Assembly (NCBI RefSeq): GCF_038039215.1
Contig: NZ_JBBPCL010000001.1
Coordinates: forward strand, 5,022,001-5,086,000
Length of the DNA: 64,000 nt
Source of the DNA: Pseudonocardia sp. T1-2H
GTDB taxonomy: Bacteria; Actinomycetota; Actinomycetes; Mycobacteriales; Pseudonocardiaceae
Direction: 5' to 3'
Shown in pieces: positions 44,569 through 51,560 of this stretch. Made by a program: the position numbers and the translations under genes. Positions within the stretch are counted from its first letter, which is position 1; the number at the start of each line of letters is the position of its first letter. Below the pieces are notes generated by a model. The model had not been told where the DNA came from and searched no databases. It saw only the letters and a program-made list of their open reading frames with translations.

Positions 44569-45921
44569 TCACATGAGCGTGAGATAGCGGTCGGTCTCCC
44601 ACTCGGACACGGTGGCGTGGTAGGCGTCGAACTCGGCGTGCTTGACGTCGGCGTAGTAGTCGATGAAGTCGCCACCGGGCACTCTCCCCAAGGCCGCGCG
44701 CAGGACGTGGTCGACGACCAGTTCGTCGAGTGCCCGGTCGAGGGTCTTCGGGAGGCGGACGATGCCCCGGCGGGCCACCTCCTCGATGCTGAGCGCGAAC
44801 ATGTTGTCGGTCACCTGCTCACCGGGGTCGAGTCCGCGGTCGATGCCGTCCAGACCGGCGGCGAGCAGCACCGCGGAGGCGAGATAGGGGTTCGCCGACC
44901 CGTCCACCCCGCGGTGCTCCACCCGGCCGGCATCGGGCACCCGGAGCATGAGGCTGCGGTTGTTGCCGCCGTAGGCCACATACGCCGGGGCCCACGTCGA
45001 CCCGGACAGCGGTGCTCCCACCCCGATCCGCTTGTAGGAGTTCACCGTCGGGCAGACCACCCCGGCCATCGCCCGCCCGTGAGCCACCAACCCACCGATG
45101 TAGGAGTAGGCCGTCTTGGACAGCCCGAGCCGGTCGGTCTCGTCGCAGAACAGTGGCTGGCCTTCGAGCGTCCACAGGCTCTGGTGGACGTGCAGGCCGT
45201 TGCCGGTGACCGTGCTGATCGGCTTCGGCATGAACGTCGCGGTCATGCCGGCCTCGTGGGCGAGCATGTGCACCATGTAGCGGAAGAAGATCGTGCGGTC
45301 CGCGGTGGTAGCGGCGTCGGAGTAAACGAAGTTGTTCTCGAACTGGCCGTTGCCGTCCTCGTGGTCGTTGGCGTAGTTGCCCCAGCCGAGGCTGTTCATG
45401 TACCGGGACACCGTCGACAGGAAGTCCCACATCCGGGTCAGGCCCTTGACCTCGTAGCAGGGCTTCGTGGAGGAGTCCAGGGCATCCGCGGGCGCCAGCG
45501 TCCCGTCCGGGGCCCGCCGCAGCAGCGAGTACTCGGCCTCGACACCGGTCATGAACGTCCATCCACGGTCGGCGGCCAAGGTGGCGAGCAGGCGTTTGAG
45601 GATCACCCGTGGGGCGTAAGGCCACGGCTCGCCGTCGACGTACGGGTCGCAATGCAGGACGGCGACCCCGTCCTTCCACGGCACCGGTGTGTAGGACGCC
45701 GGGTCTGGCATGGCCACGATGTCGGGGTCCGCCGGGCTCTGGCCGATATCGCCCACGGCGAACCCGGCGAACCCGGCCCCCCCGTCCATGAGCAGGTCGA
45801 AGCTGGACATCGGCACGGCCTTCGCGCAGGGCTTGCCGTGCAGGTCGACGAACATGGCGAGGAAGAACTCGATCCCGTCCTCCGTCGCGCGTGCCCTCAA
45901 GTCCTCGCGCCCATCACCCAT
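44569..45921 (-). CDS. gmaS: Gamma-glutamylmethylamide synthetase (glutamine synthetase family)
   Basis: 450 aa, the right length for GMAS. Seen: FFLAMFVDLHGKPCAKAVPM, GVEAEYSLLRR (metal Glu), NDHEDGNGQFENNFVY, GNGLHVHQSLWT (conserved His) and GGNNRSLMLRVPDAGRVEHR (nucleotide Arg). GMAS joins methylamine to glutamate with ATP to give gamma-glutamylmethylamide, the first step of the N-methylglutamate pathway. Placement between mgsC and mgdA supports GMAS over a glutamine synthetase or glutamate-putrescine ligase. AAGGAG precedes the ATG at 45921. Confidence 0.9.
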   Translation of the reverse strand: MGDGREDLRARATEDGIEFFLAMFVDLHGKPCAKAVPMSSFDLLMDGGAGFAGFAVGDIGQSPADPDIVAMPDPASYTPVPWKDGVAVLHCDPYVDGEPWPYAPRVILKRLLATLAADRGWTFMTGVEAEYSLLRRAPDGTLAPADALDSSTKPCYEVKGLTRMWDFLSTVSRYMNSLGWGNYANDHEDGNGQFENNFVYSDAATTADRTIFFRYMVHMLAHEAGMTATFMPKPISTVTGNGLHVHQSLWTLEGQPLFCDETDRLGLSKTAYSYIGGLVAHGRAMAGVVCPTVNSYKRIGVGAPLSGSTWAPAYVAYGGNNRSLMLRVPDAGRVEHRGVDGSANPYLASAVLLAAGLDGIDRGLDPGEQVTDNMFALSIEEVARRGIVRLPKTLDRALDELVVDHVLRAALGRVPGGDFIDYYADVKHAEFDAYHATVSEWETDRYLTLM

Positions 45922-45953
45922 GGCAACTCCTTCGTCGATGGGATCGTCCGGCG

Positions 45954-47387
45954 TCACCGACGACCGGGTACCCAGTCCGTGCCGGCCAACGGGACACCGG
46001 CCATGGCGGCCGCTTCGATGGAGAGCGCCACCAGGTCCTCGGGCTCCAGGTTGTGCACATCGGACTTCCCGCACGCCCGGGCGAGTGCGGTCAGCTCCAT
46101 CGTCACCGACTTCAGGTAGTTGACCACGCGCTGCGCACCCCACTCGGGGTTGAGCCGAGACTCCAGTTCGGGGTTCTGGGTGGCGATCCCCACCGGGCAG
46201 AGCCCGGTGTGCATGTGGTGGCAGTACCCGGGCTCCGTGCCCAGGGCCCAGTAGTCAGCTGTGGCATCGTGCTCGATGCCGTCGCGGACCCAGGTACGAC
46301 TGTTGCAGCCCAGCGCGATCAGCGGAGCGACGCCCAGAGAGACGGCGGTTGCGCCCAGCGCGAGCGCCTTGGCGACGTCCGCACCGGTGCGGATGCCACC
46401 GGAGACGACGAGCTGCACCTCGTCCTCCACACCGAGCTCGTGCAACGCCTCGGACGCCTGACGCACGGCGGCGAGCGTCGGGATGCCGGCGTGCTCGATG
46501 AACACGTCCTGGGTGGCGCCGGTGCCGCCCTGCATCCCGTCGACCACGACCACGTCGGCGCCGGCGGCGACCGCCAGCTTGACGTCGTTGACGACCCGGG
46601 TGGCGCCGAGCTTGACGTAGACCGGCTTCTCCCAGGACGTGGCCTCGCGCAGCTCCTCGATCTTGATGCGCAGGTCGTCCGGGCCGACCCAGTCCGGGTG
46701 CCGGGACGCCGACCGCTGGTCGATGCCGGCGGGCAGGGTGCGCATCTCGGCCACCCGCTCGCTGACCTTTAGCCCGAGAAGCATCCCGCCGCCGCCCGGC
46801 TTGGCTCCCTGCCCGATCACGACCTCGATCGCGTCCGCGCGCTTCAGGTGCGCGGGGTTGAAGCCGTACCGCGACGGCAGGCACTGGTAGACGAGCAGGT
46901 GCGACGCCTGCCGCTCCTCCTCGGTCATCCCGCCGTCGCCGGTGGTCGTCGAGGTGCCGACGGCGGTGGCCGCCCGCCCGAGGGCGATCTTCGCCGACGC
47001 GGACAGCGCACCGAAGCTCATCCCCGCGATGGTGATCGGGATGTCGAGCTCGAGCGGCCGGCTGGCCCGCCGGATGCCGAGCACGGTGCGCGTCTCACAC
47101 TTCTCCCGGTACCCCTCCATCGGGTACCGAGAGACCGACGCGGTCAGGAAGACCAGGTCGTCGAACGTCGGCAGGGCACGCTTGGAACCCCAGCCTCGGA
47201 TCTCGTAGTGCCCTTCCTGGGCCATCCGCTGGATCTGCGCGATCGCCTCGGGCGGGAAGGTGTGGCTGTGCCGTCGCGCGTCCATCGGCAGGGCGGCGCC
47301 GTCGACCGTGTCCGGCCCACCGGACCTGTCGCGACCAGCGCCCGCGTGTGTGCCGGCGTGCGCCGTGGTGTGGCTGGCCTCGGTCAT
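45954..47387 (-). CDS. mgsC: N-methylglutamate synthase subunit C (FMN/Fe-S glutamate synthase domain)
   Basis: 477 aa. Central FMN-binding glutamate-synthase barrel: ELDIPITIAGMSFGALSASA, TTTGDGGMTEEERQ, VVIGQGAKPGGGGMLLGLKV, KLGATRVVNDVKLAVAAGAD, VVVDGMQGGTGATQDVFIEH. Cys residues in IALGCNSRTW and GYCHHMHTGLCPVGIATQ form the Fe-S site. MgsC makes N-methylglutamate from gamma-glutamylmethylamide and 2-oxoglutarate with MgsA and MgsB. It starts 3 bp after mgsB ends and lies 32 bp before gmaS. Confidence 0.9.
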   Translation of the reverse strand: MTEASHTTAHAGTHAGAGRDRSGGPDTVDGAALPMDARRHSHTFPPEAIAQIQRMAQEGHYEIRGWGSKRALPTFDDLVFLTASVSRYPMEGYREKCETRTVLGIRRASRPLELDIPITIAGMSFGALSASAKIALGRAATAVGTSTTTGDGGMTEEERQASHLLVYQCLPSRYGFNPAHLKRADAIEVVIGQGAKPGGGGMLLGLKVSERVAEMRTLPAGIDQRSASRHPDWVGPDDLRIKIEELREATSWEKPVYVKLGATRVVNDVKLAVAAGADVVVVDGMQGGTGATQDVFIEHAGIPTLAAVRQASEALHELGVEDEVQLVVSGGIRTGADVAKALALGATAVSLGVAPLIALGCNSRTWVRDGIEHDATADYWALGTEPGYCHHMHTGLCPVGIATQNPELESRLNPEWGAQRVVNYLKSVTMELTALARACGKSDVHNLEPEDLVALSIEAAAMAGVPLAGTDWVPGRR

Positions 47388-47390
47388 TCC

Positions 47391-48074
47391 TCAGTACCTC
47401 TGGCGAGACAGCGCGTCGAAGTTGTACAGCTGGCGGGCCGATGCCACGCGGGTGACGTTCGCCGGGTCGATGTGGTCGAAGCCTGCGCGATCGGCCAGCC
47501 GCTTGACCGTGAGCACGTCGTCGTCGGTGAGGTCCTCGACCCTGGCGTCCGAGCCCAGTGACGCGATCGACCCACCGACGTAGATCACCGTCTCGTAGAG
47601 CGAGTCACCCAGCGCATGGCCGGCGTTCCCGCCGACGAGCAGCACTCCGGCCTGGGCCATGAACCCGCTCATGTGCCCGACGTCCCCCCCGATCAGCACC
47701 GTGCCGCCCTTCAGCGAGATGCCGGCCCGGGACGAGGCGTCGCCCTCCACGACGACCGTGCCGCCGTGCGCCGAGGCGCCTGCGCATTCGGATGCGTTGC
47801 CTCGCACCCGCACGGTCCCGCTCATCAGGTTCTCCCCCACCGACCAGCCGACGAATCCGTCGACAATCACATCGGGCCCGTTGCAGAGCCCGCCGATGAA
47901 GTAGCCGGCGTTGCCCTCGATCTCCACCGCGATGCGGTTCTCCAGCCCGACGGCCAGGTTGTGCCGGCCCCACGGCGCCACGATCCGAGCGCTCGCACCG
48001 TCCGGCAGCCCAGCGAGCGCCGCGTTGATCTGACGGGTGGACATGCAGGTGCAGTCCAGGATCACCGCGACCAC
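47391..48074 (-). CDS. mgsB: N-methylglutamate synthase subunit B (GXGXG domain)
   Basis: 227 aa, a right-handed beta-helix like the C-terminal GXGXG domain of glutamate synthase: repeated turns such as NAGYFIGGLCNGPDVIVDGF, GTVRVRGNASECAGASAHGG, GTVVVEGDASSRAGISLKGG and GTVLIGGDVGHMSGFMAQAG. The GTG start overlaps the mgsA end by 13 bp. Together with MgsA and MgsC it forms a split glutamate-synthase-like enzyme. Confidence 0.9.
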   Translation of the reverse strand: MVAVILDCTCMSTRQINAALAGLPDGASARIVAPWGRHNLAVGLENRIAVEIEGNAGYFIGGLCNGPDVIVDGFVGWSVGENLMSGTVRVRGNASECAGASAHGGTVVVEGDASSRAGISLKGGTVLIGGDVGHMSGFMAQAGVLLVGGNAGHALGDSLYETVIYVGGSIASLGSDARVEDLTDDDVLTVKRLADRAGFDHIDPANVTRVASARQLYNFDALSRQRY

Positions 48075-48742
48075 GTGTAGACCTCTTCCGGTACGGGCTC
48101 GAACACTCGCGCGTCTGCGATGCCGGGCAGTCCGGCCAGGGCGTGGTACTCCGAGGCGACCGCGACGTAGTCAGGTGACTCGGCGATCACGGCCGGCTTG
48201 CAGGCGAACGAGTCCCGCAGCACCGCGAATTGCGTGCCAGTGGTGACCAGCAGGGTGAAGAAGCCGTCCAGTTCCTTGAGGACCATGCGCATCGCGTCGG
48301 CCAGGTCCGCGCCACTGGCGACCTGGTAGCCGATGAATCGAGCGGCCACTTCGGTGTCGTTGTCGGTCGTGCATCTGATCCCGTACCGCTCCAACCGTCG
48401 CCGCACCGTGGCGTGGTTCGAGAACGAGCCGTTGTGCACCACCGCCATGTCCGGAAGCGGCGAGAACGGATGCGAGTGCTGCGCGGTCACTGCGGATTCG
48501 GTGGCCATCCGGGTGTGGCCGATGCCCTGGAACCCGGCCCGGTCGACGATGCCGTGCCGGGCGCAGATCTCCGCGGGGCTGCCGACGTCCTTGACGACCA
48601 CCATCGTGTCGCCGTCGTGCAGCCCCACTCCCGCGCTGTCCGGCCCGCGGCTCGACATGCACACGAGCATCGGCACCAGTAGCTCCCCGAGGTGCGGATG
48701 CAGCTCGGCGTTCTTCAGGTGCAGCCCGACGATCCCGCACAT
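48062..48742 (-). CDS. mgsA: N-methylglutamate synthase subunit A (class II glutamine amidotransferase domain)
   Basis: 226 aa. Start chosen at 48742 because it gives MCGIVGLHLKN, leaving the catalytic Ntn Cys at position 2; GGGAGG lies upstream. Further motifs: SSRGPDSAGVGLHD, GIGHTRMATESAVTAQHSHP and AVVHNGSFSNHATVRRRLER. The domain removes methylamine from gamma-glutamylmethylamide and passes it on, as the amidotransferase part of glutamate synthase does with ammonia. First gene of the eight-gene minus-strand operon. Confidence 0.9.
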   Translation of the reverse strand: MCGIVGLHLKNAELHPHLGELLVPMLVCMSSRGPDSAGVGLHDGDTMVVVKDVGSPAEICARHGIVDRAGFQGIGHTRMATESAVTAQHSHPFSPLPDMAVVHNGSFSNHATVRRRLERYGIRCTTDNDTEVAARFIGYQVASGADLADAMRMVLKELDGFFTLLVTTGTQFAVLRDSFACKPAVIAESPDYVAVASEYHALAGLPGIADARVFEPVPEEVYTWSR

Positions 48743-48849
48743 CTGCCACACCTCCCTCTCGTCCCGCTGGATCCCGGACGGTCACCGCCCGCCGGTGGTG
48801 ACACCATCCGCCGAGACCGCCGCCGGCTGGCTCGCGCACAGAGCGACTC

Positions 48850-48870
48850 AAGGTCCGGACTTAGGACCTT
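48850..48870. promoter_or_regulatory. Inverted repeat between mgsA and gntR; leaderless-type promoter for gntR
   Basis: AAGGTCC (48850-48856) and GGACCTT (48864-48870) are exact complements 7 bp apart, in the 197-bp gap between divergent genes. It is a likely operator for the GntR protein. A -10-like TATAGC (48926-48931) ends only 8 bp before the GntR ATG and no ribosome site is seen, which suggests a leaderless mRNA. Confidence 0.6.
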
Positions 48871-48939
48871 TCATAGGACTCCGGGCCAGCGCGTCTGTCA
48901 AGGCCGTCGATCCCACCAGGTGGGGTATAGCCTCGGAAC

Positions 48940-49662
48940 ATGGTCCGGGTGGTCACCGCACAGACGTTGACCCAGGCCGTGGCCGAGCACCTGCGAACCC
49001 TGATCCATCACGGTGAGGTCGGCCCCGGCGACCGGCTGCCCGCCGAGCGCGAGCTCGCCGAACAGCTCGGGGTCGCCCGGATCAGCGTGCGGGAAGCGAT
49101 CAAGATCCTGCAGCAGCACGGCTATGTGACGGTCCGCCGAGGAGCGCTCGGCGGCACCTACGTCACCGAGCTGACCGAGCCGCTGGAGAAGTGGCGGATG
49201 CGGATGCGGACCCAGGCCGGCGAGTTCGACGATATGATCGACTTCCGAATCGCGCTGGAAACCGACGCGGCCCGCCTGGCCGCGATCCGCCGGGACCGCT
49301 CGGATCTGGCGACACTGCGGGCCGCCATCGCGAAGCTCGGCGAGGTCGACAGCGGCCACGCCGCGTTCCGGCTCGCCGACTCCCAGTTCCACCGCGGGCT
49401 GGCACGGGCGGCGCGCAACGTCCGACTCGAGACCGCCATCGAGTCCGCCCGAGGCGAGCTGTTCAGCCCCCACGACCTGCTCCCCTACGTCGACCCCGTC
49501 GACGAGTCCCGACGGGACCACCAACAGATCTACAACGCCGTCCGGGACGGGGACCCGGACGCCGCGGCCGGTGCGATGCGCGAGCACATCGAGCGCACCC
49601 GCCACCAGCTGCGGGAGATCGTGTTCGGATCCGAGGACGGACCGTTACCGGCCACAAGCTGA
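48940..49662 (+). CDS. FadR-type GntR regulator of the methylamine operon
   Basis: 240 aa. Winged HTH: LRTLIHHGEVGPGDRLPAER, then ELAEQLGVARISVREAIKIL. FCD ligand domain: FRIALETDAARLAAIRRDRS, FHRGLARAARNVRLETAIES, DHQQIYNAVRDGDPDAAAGA with the usual metal-binding Asp/His set. It is divergent from mgsA, so control of the mgs-gmaS-mgd operon in response to an acid metabolite is the simplest model. Its 3' end overlaps the convergent methylase-like gene by 18 bp. Confidence 0.87.
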   Translation: MVRVVTAQTLTQAVAEHLRTLIHHGEVGPGDRLPAERELAEQLGVARISVREAIKILQQHGYVTVRRGALGGTYVTELTEPLEKWRMRMRTQAGEFDDMIDFRIALETDAARLAAIRRDRSDLATLRAAIAKLGEVDSGHAAFRLADSQFHRGLARAARNVRLETAIESARGELFSPHDLLPYVDPVDESRRDHQQIYNAVRDGDPDAAAGAMREHIERTRHQLREIVFGSEDGPLPATS

Positions 49663-50484
49663 CCCGGTTTCGCCGCGGCCCGGCCGCACCGCGGCGAGCA
49701 GCGCAGCGGTGCGCTGCGGGTCGGGCGTGAGGGAGCCGACGAGCGGTACCGGGCACGACGCGCGGCCGATGCCGATCAGCAGCCGTCCCGAGCCGCTGTC
49801 CGGAGCGACGATGCCGCGCGGCAGCTCCAGCAGCAGGTGGAGCGAGAGCCCGAACCGGTCGAGGTTCGGGAACGCCGTTCCTGGGCCGGGGCGCATGACG
49901 AAGCCGGGGCCGACGATGAACAGCCCGATCCCATCAGGTGTCAGCCGCGAGCATGCCTCGAGCAGCGCGACGTTGGCCGGATCCTCGGTCAGGACCAGGG
50001 GTCCGCCTGCCGTCTCGACCTGGGTTTGCCTGGGCTGCCACCGCCAGGGTGGGCAGCCGAGCACGACGTCGATCCCGGGCTCGAGCGTCGCCACGACGGC
50101 ACGCGGGTCGTCCGTGCACCAGGCGATCCGGCCGGCCGGGGCAAGGAGTTCCGCGAGCCTGACGGTGCGATCGTCGGGCACCACGCCGATCGCACGCGCC
50201 GGCGAGAACACCTCCACCAGCGGCGGGAGCATCCAGCCCGCCGCCGCCCACAGGTCGACGACAACACGCGGTCGCACCGACCGCCCACACAGATATGCGC
50301 ATAGGAACTCGGTGATGAAGCCGGGCGTGGCGAAGACCTCGGGCGTCCCCACCAGGGCGAAGAGCGCGTGCAGATCCTCGCGGGCGAGGGCGAGCTGCCG
50401 CGCCCGGGCCTGGCGGAGTACCGCGGCGGGCTCCACGCCCTTGTTGCTCGCTCCCGCGACGAGCTCGCGTAGCACGGGCTGCAT
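49645..50484 (-). CDS. N6-DNA-methylase-like protein at the end of dmf operon 1
   Basis: 279 aa from the ATG at 50484 (GGGAG upstream). N-terminal helical part (EPAAVLRQARARQLALARED), SAM-domain strand VVVDLWAAAGWMLPPLVEVF, and a motif-IV-like VVLGCPPWRWQPRQTQ near residue 144, which resembles the (N/D)PP(Y/F) catalytic motif of HsdM-type methylases but has Cys and Trp at the ends. Motif I lacks the usual GxGxG. It starts 8 bp after the Rieske-fold gene and so belongs to the dmf operon. Whether it methylates DNA is doubtful. Confidence 0.55.
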   Translation of the reverse strand: MQPVLRELVAGASNKGVEPAAVLRQARARQLALAREDLHALFALVGTPEVFATPGFITEFLCAYLCGRSVRPRVVVDLWAAAGWMLPPLVEVFSPARAIGVVPDDRTVRLAELLAPAGRIAWCTDDPRAVVATLEPGIDVVLGCPPWRWQPRQTQVETAGGPLVLTEDPANVALLEACSRLTPDGIGLFIVGPGFVMRPGPGTAFPNLDRFGLSLHLLLELPRGIVAPDSGSGRLLIGIGRASCPVPLVGSLTPDPQRTAALLAAVRPGRGETGSACGR

Positions 50485-50492
50485 CCGGCTCC

Positions 50493-51538
50493 CTAGTGCA
50501 GGCTCGACCGACCCGTTGGCGCCCCGTCGTCGGCAATGCGGCCACGGGCGTGCGCGTGGATCGGCGAGCTGCCGGCCGGCTGCACACTCCGCGAGCGGGC
50601 GCGCGCCTCTGCTGTGACCGCGCGCCACCCCGCCACCAGCGCGGCCGCAGCCTCATCGACCTCCGTGCCCTCGGCCGGGCCGTACGCGAACAGCGAAACC
50701 ACGAGCGCCACCCCGTCCAGCTTCGTGGGCTTCACCACGACGGCGGCCGCGTGGTTGGGCAGCGCGGCGAGGACCACGTTCGGGAACCCCCGCCACAGTC
50801 GCACCCCGCTGCCGTCGTCCAGTCTGAGCGGCTCCCACGCGGCCGCCGCCCCGGCGCTCCACAGCTCGTCGTGGGTGGCGCCTGTGCTCGGCACGACGGT
50901 GCTGGTGGCCAGGCGCTCCTCCAGCCGCCCGCTCTCCGGCGACGCGCCCAGCGCCTCGAAGAGCGCGTCGCTCGCCAGCTTCCAGTTGCAGTCGAGCACG
51001 GCCCAGAACCGCGCGACGTGCCGGAGCCGCCCGAGAGGCTCGCGGCGCGCTGCCGCCGCCAGTGTGCCGAGCTGGTCGTCCAGCGACGGCAGTGGATCGG
51101 CGAGCGTCACGAAGATCAGCGGACCGGCCGTCCGCACCGGTACGTCGGCGAGCTTGAGCGGGTTGAACCCGATGAACTGACGCATCTCCCTGGTGGGCGC
51201 GCCGTCCTGCGCACGCAGGGCGTCGGTGTCGAGCGAGTGGGCGCAGGACACGTACGGGCAGTTCGTCTTGTGGCCGTGCCCGCATTGGGCGGGGATCGTC
51301 CAGCATGAGCCCTGCTGGAGCACGTTGAACCCGGCCCGCAGCCCGCCGTCGGGCCGGCGCTGCACGTGCAGCCCGTGATGCCCGACGGTGGCGGGCAGGA
51401 GATCCCCGGGGCGGGGAGCTGTTGCTCCACGCCGGCGCACGTCCACACGCGCGTCCAGATGTGCTCATCCTCCAGGGCGAGCTCGCGCAGGCCGGTCGGC
51501 GCCGGCGAGCCCGCCATCGGGAGTGCGGTGGCCGACAT
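50493..51538 (-). pseudogene. Rieske-oxygenase-fold protein lacking cluster and iron ligands, one frameshift
   Basis: About 348 aa if one base is restored in the GGGG run near 51410. It begins MSATALPMAGSPAPTGLREL. The Rieske region reads QCGHGHKTNCPYVSCAHSLD: C-x-H is kept, but CPYH has become CPYV. In the catalytic domain, CNWKLASDALFEALGASPES aligns with the NWKxxxDNxxExxHxxxxH block but has no His residues. It is therefore unlikely to hold a Rieske cluster or catalytic iron. It lies 22 bp after the DMFase large subunit, in the same operon. Either a decaying oxygenase or a structural accessory. Confidence 0.65.
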
Positions 51539-51560
51539 CGCAATGACCTCCGGCCCCGCC

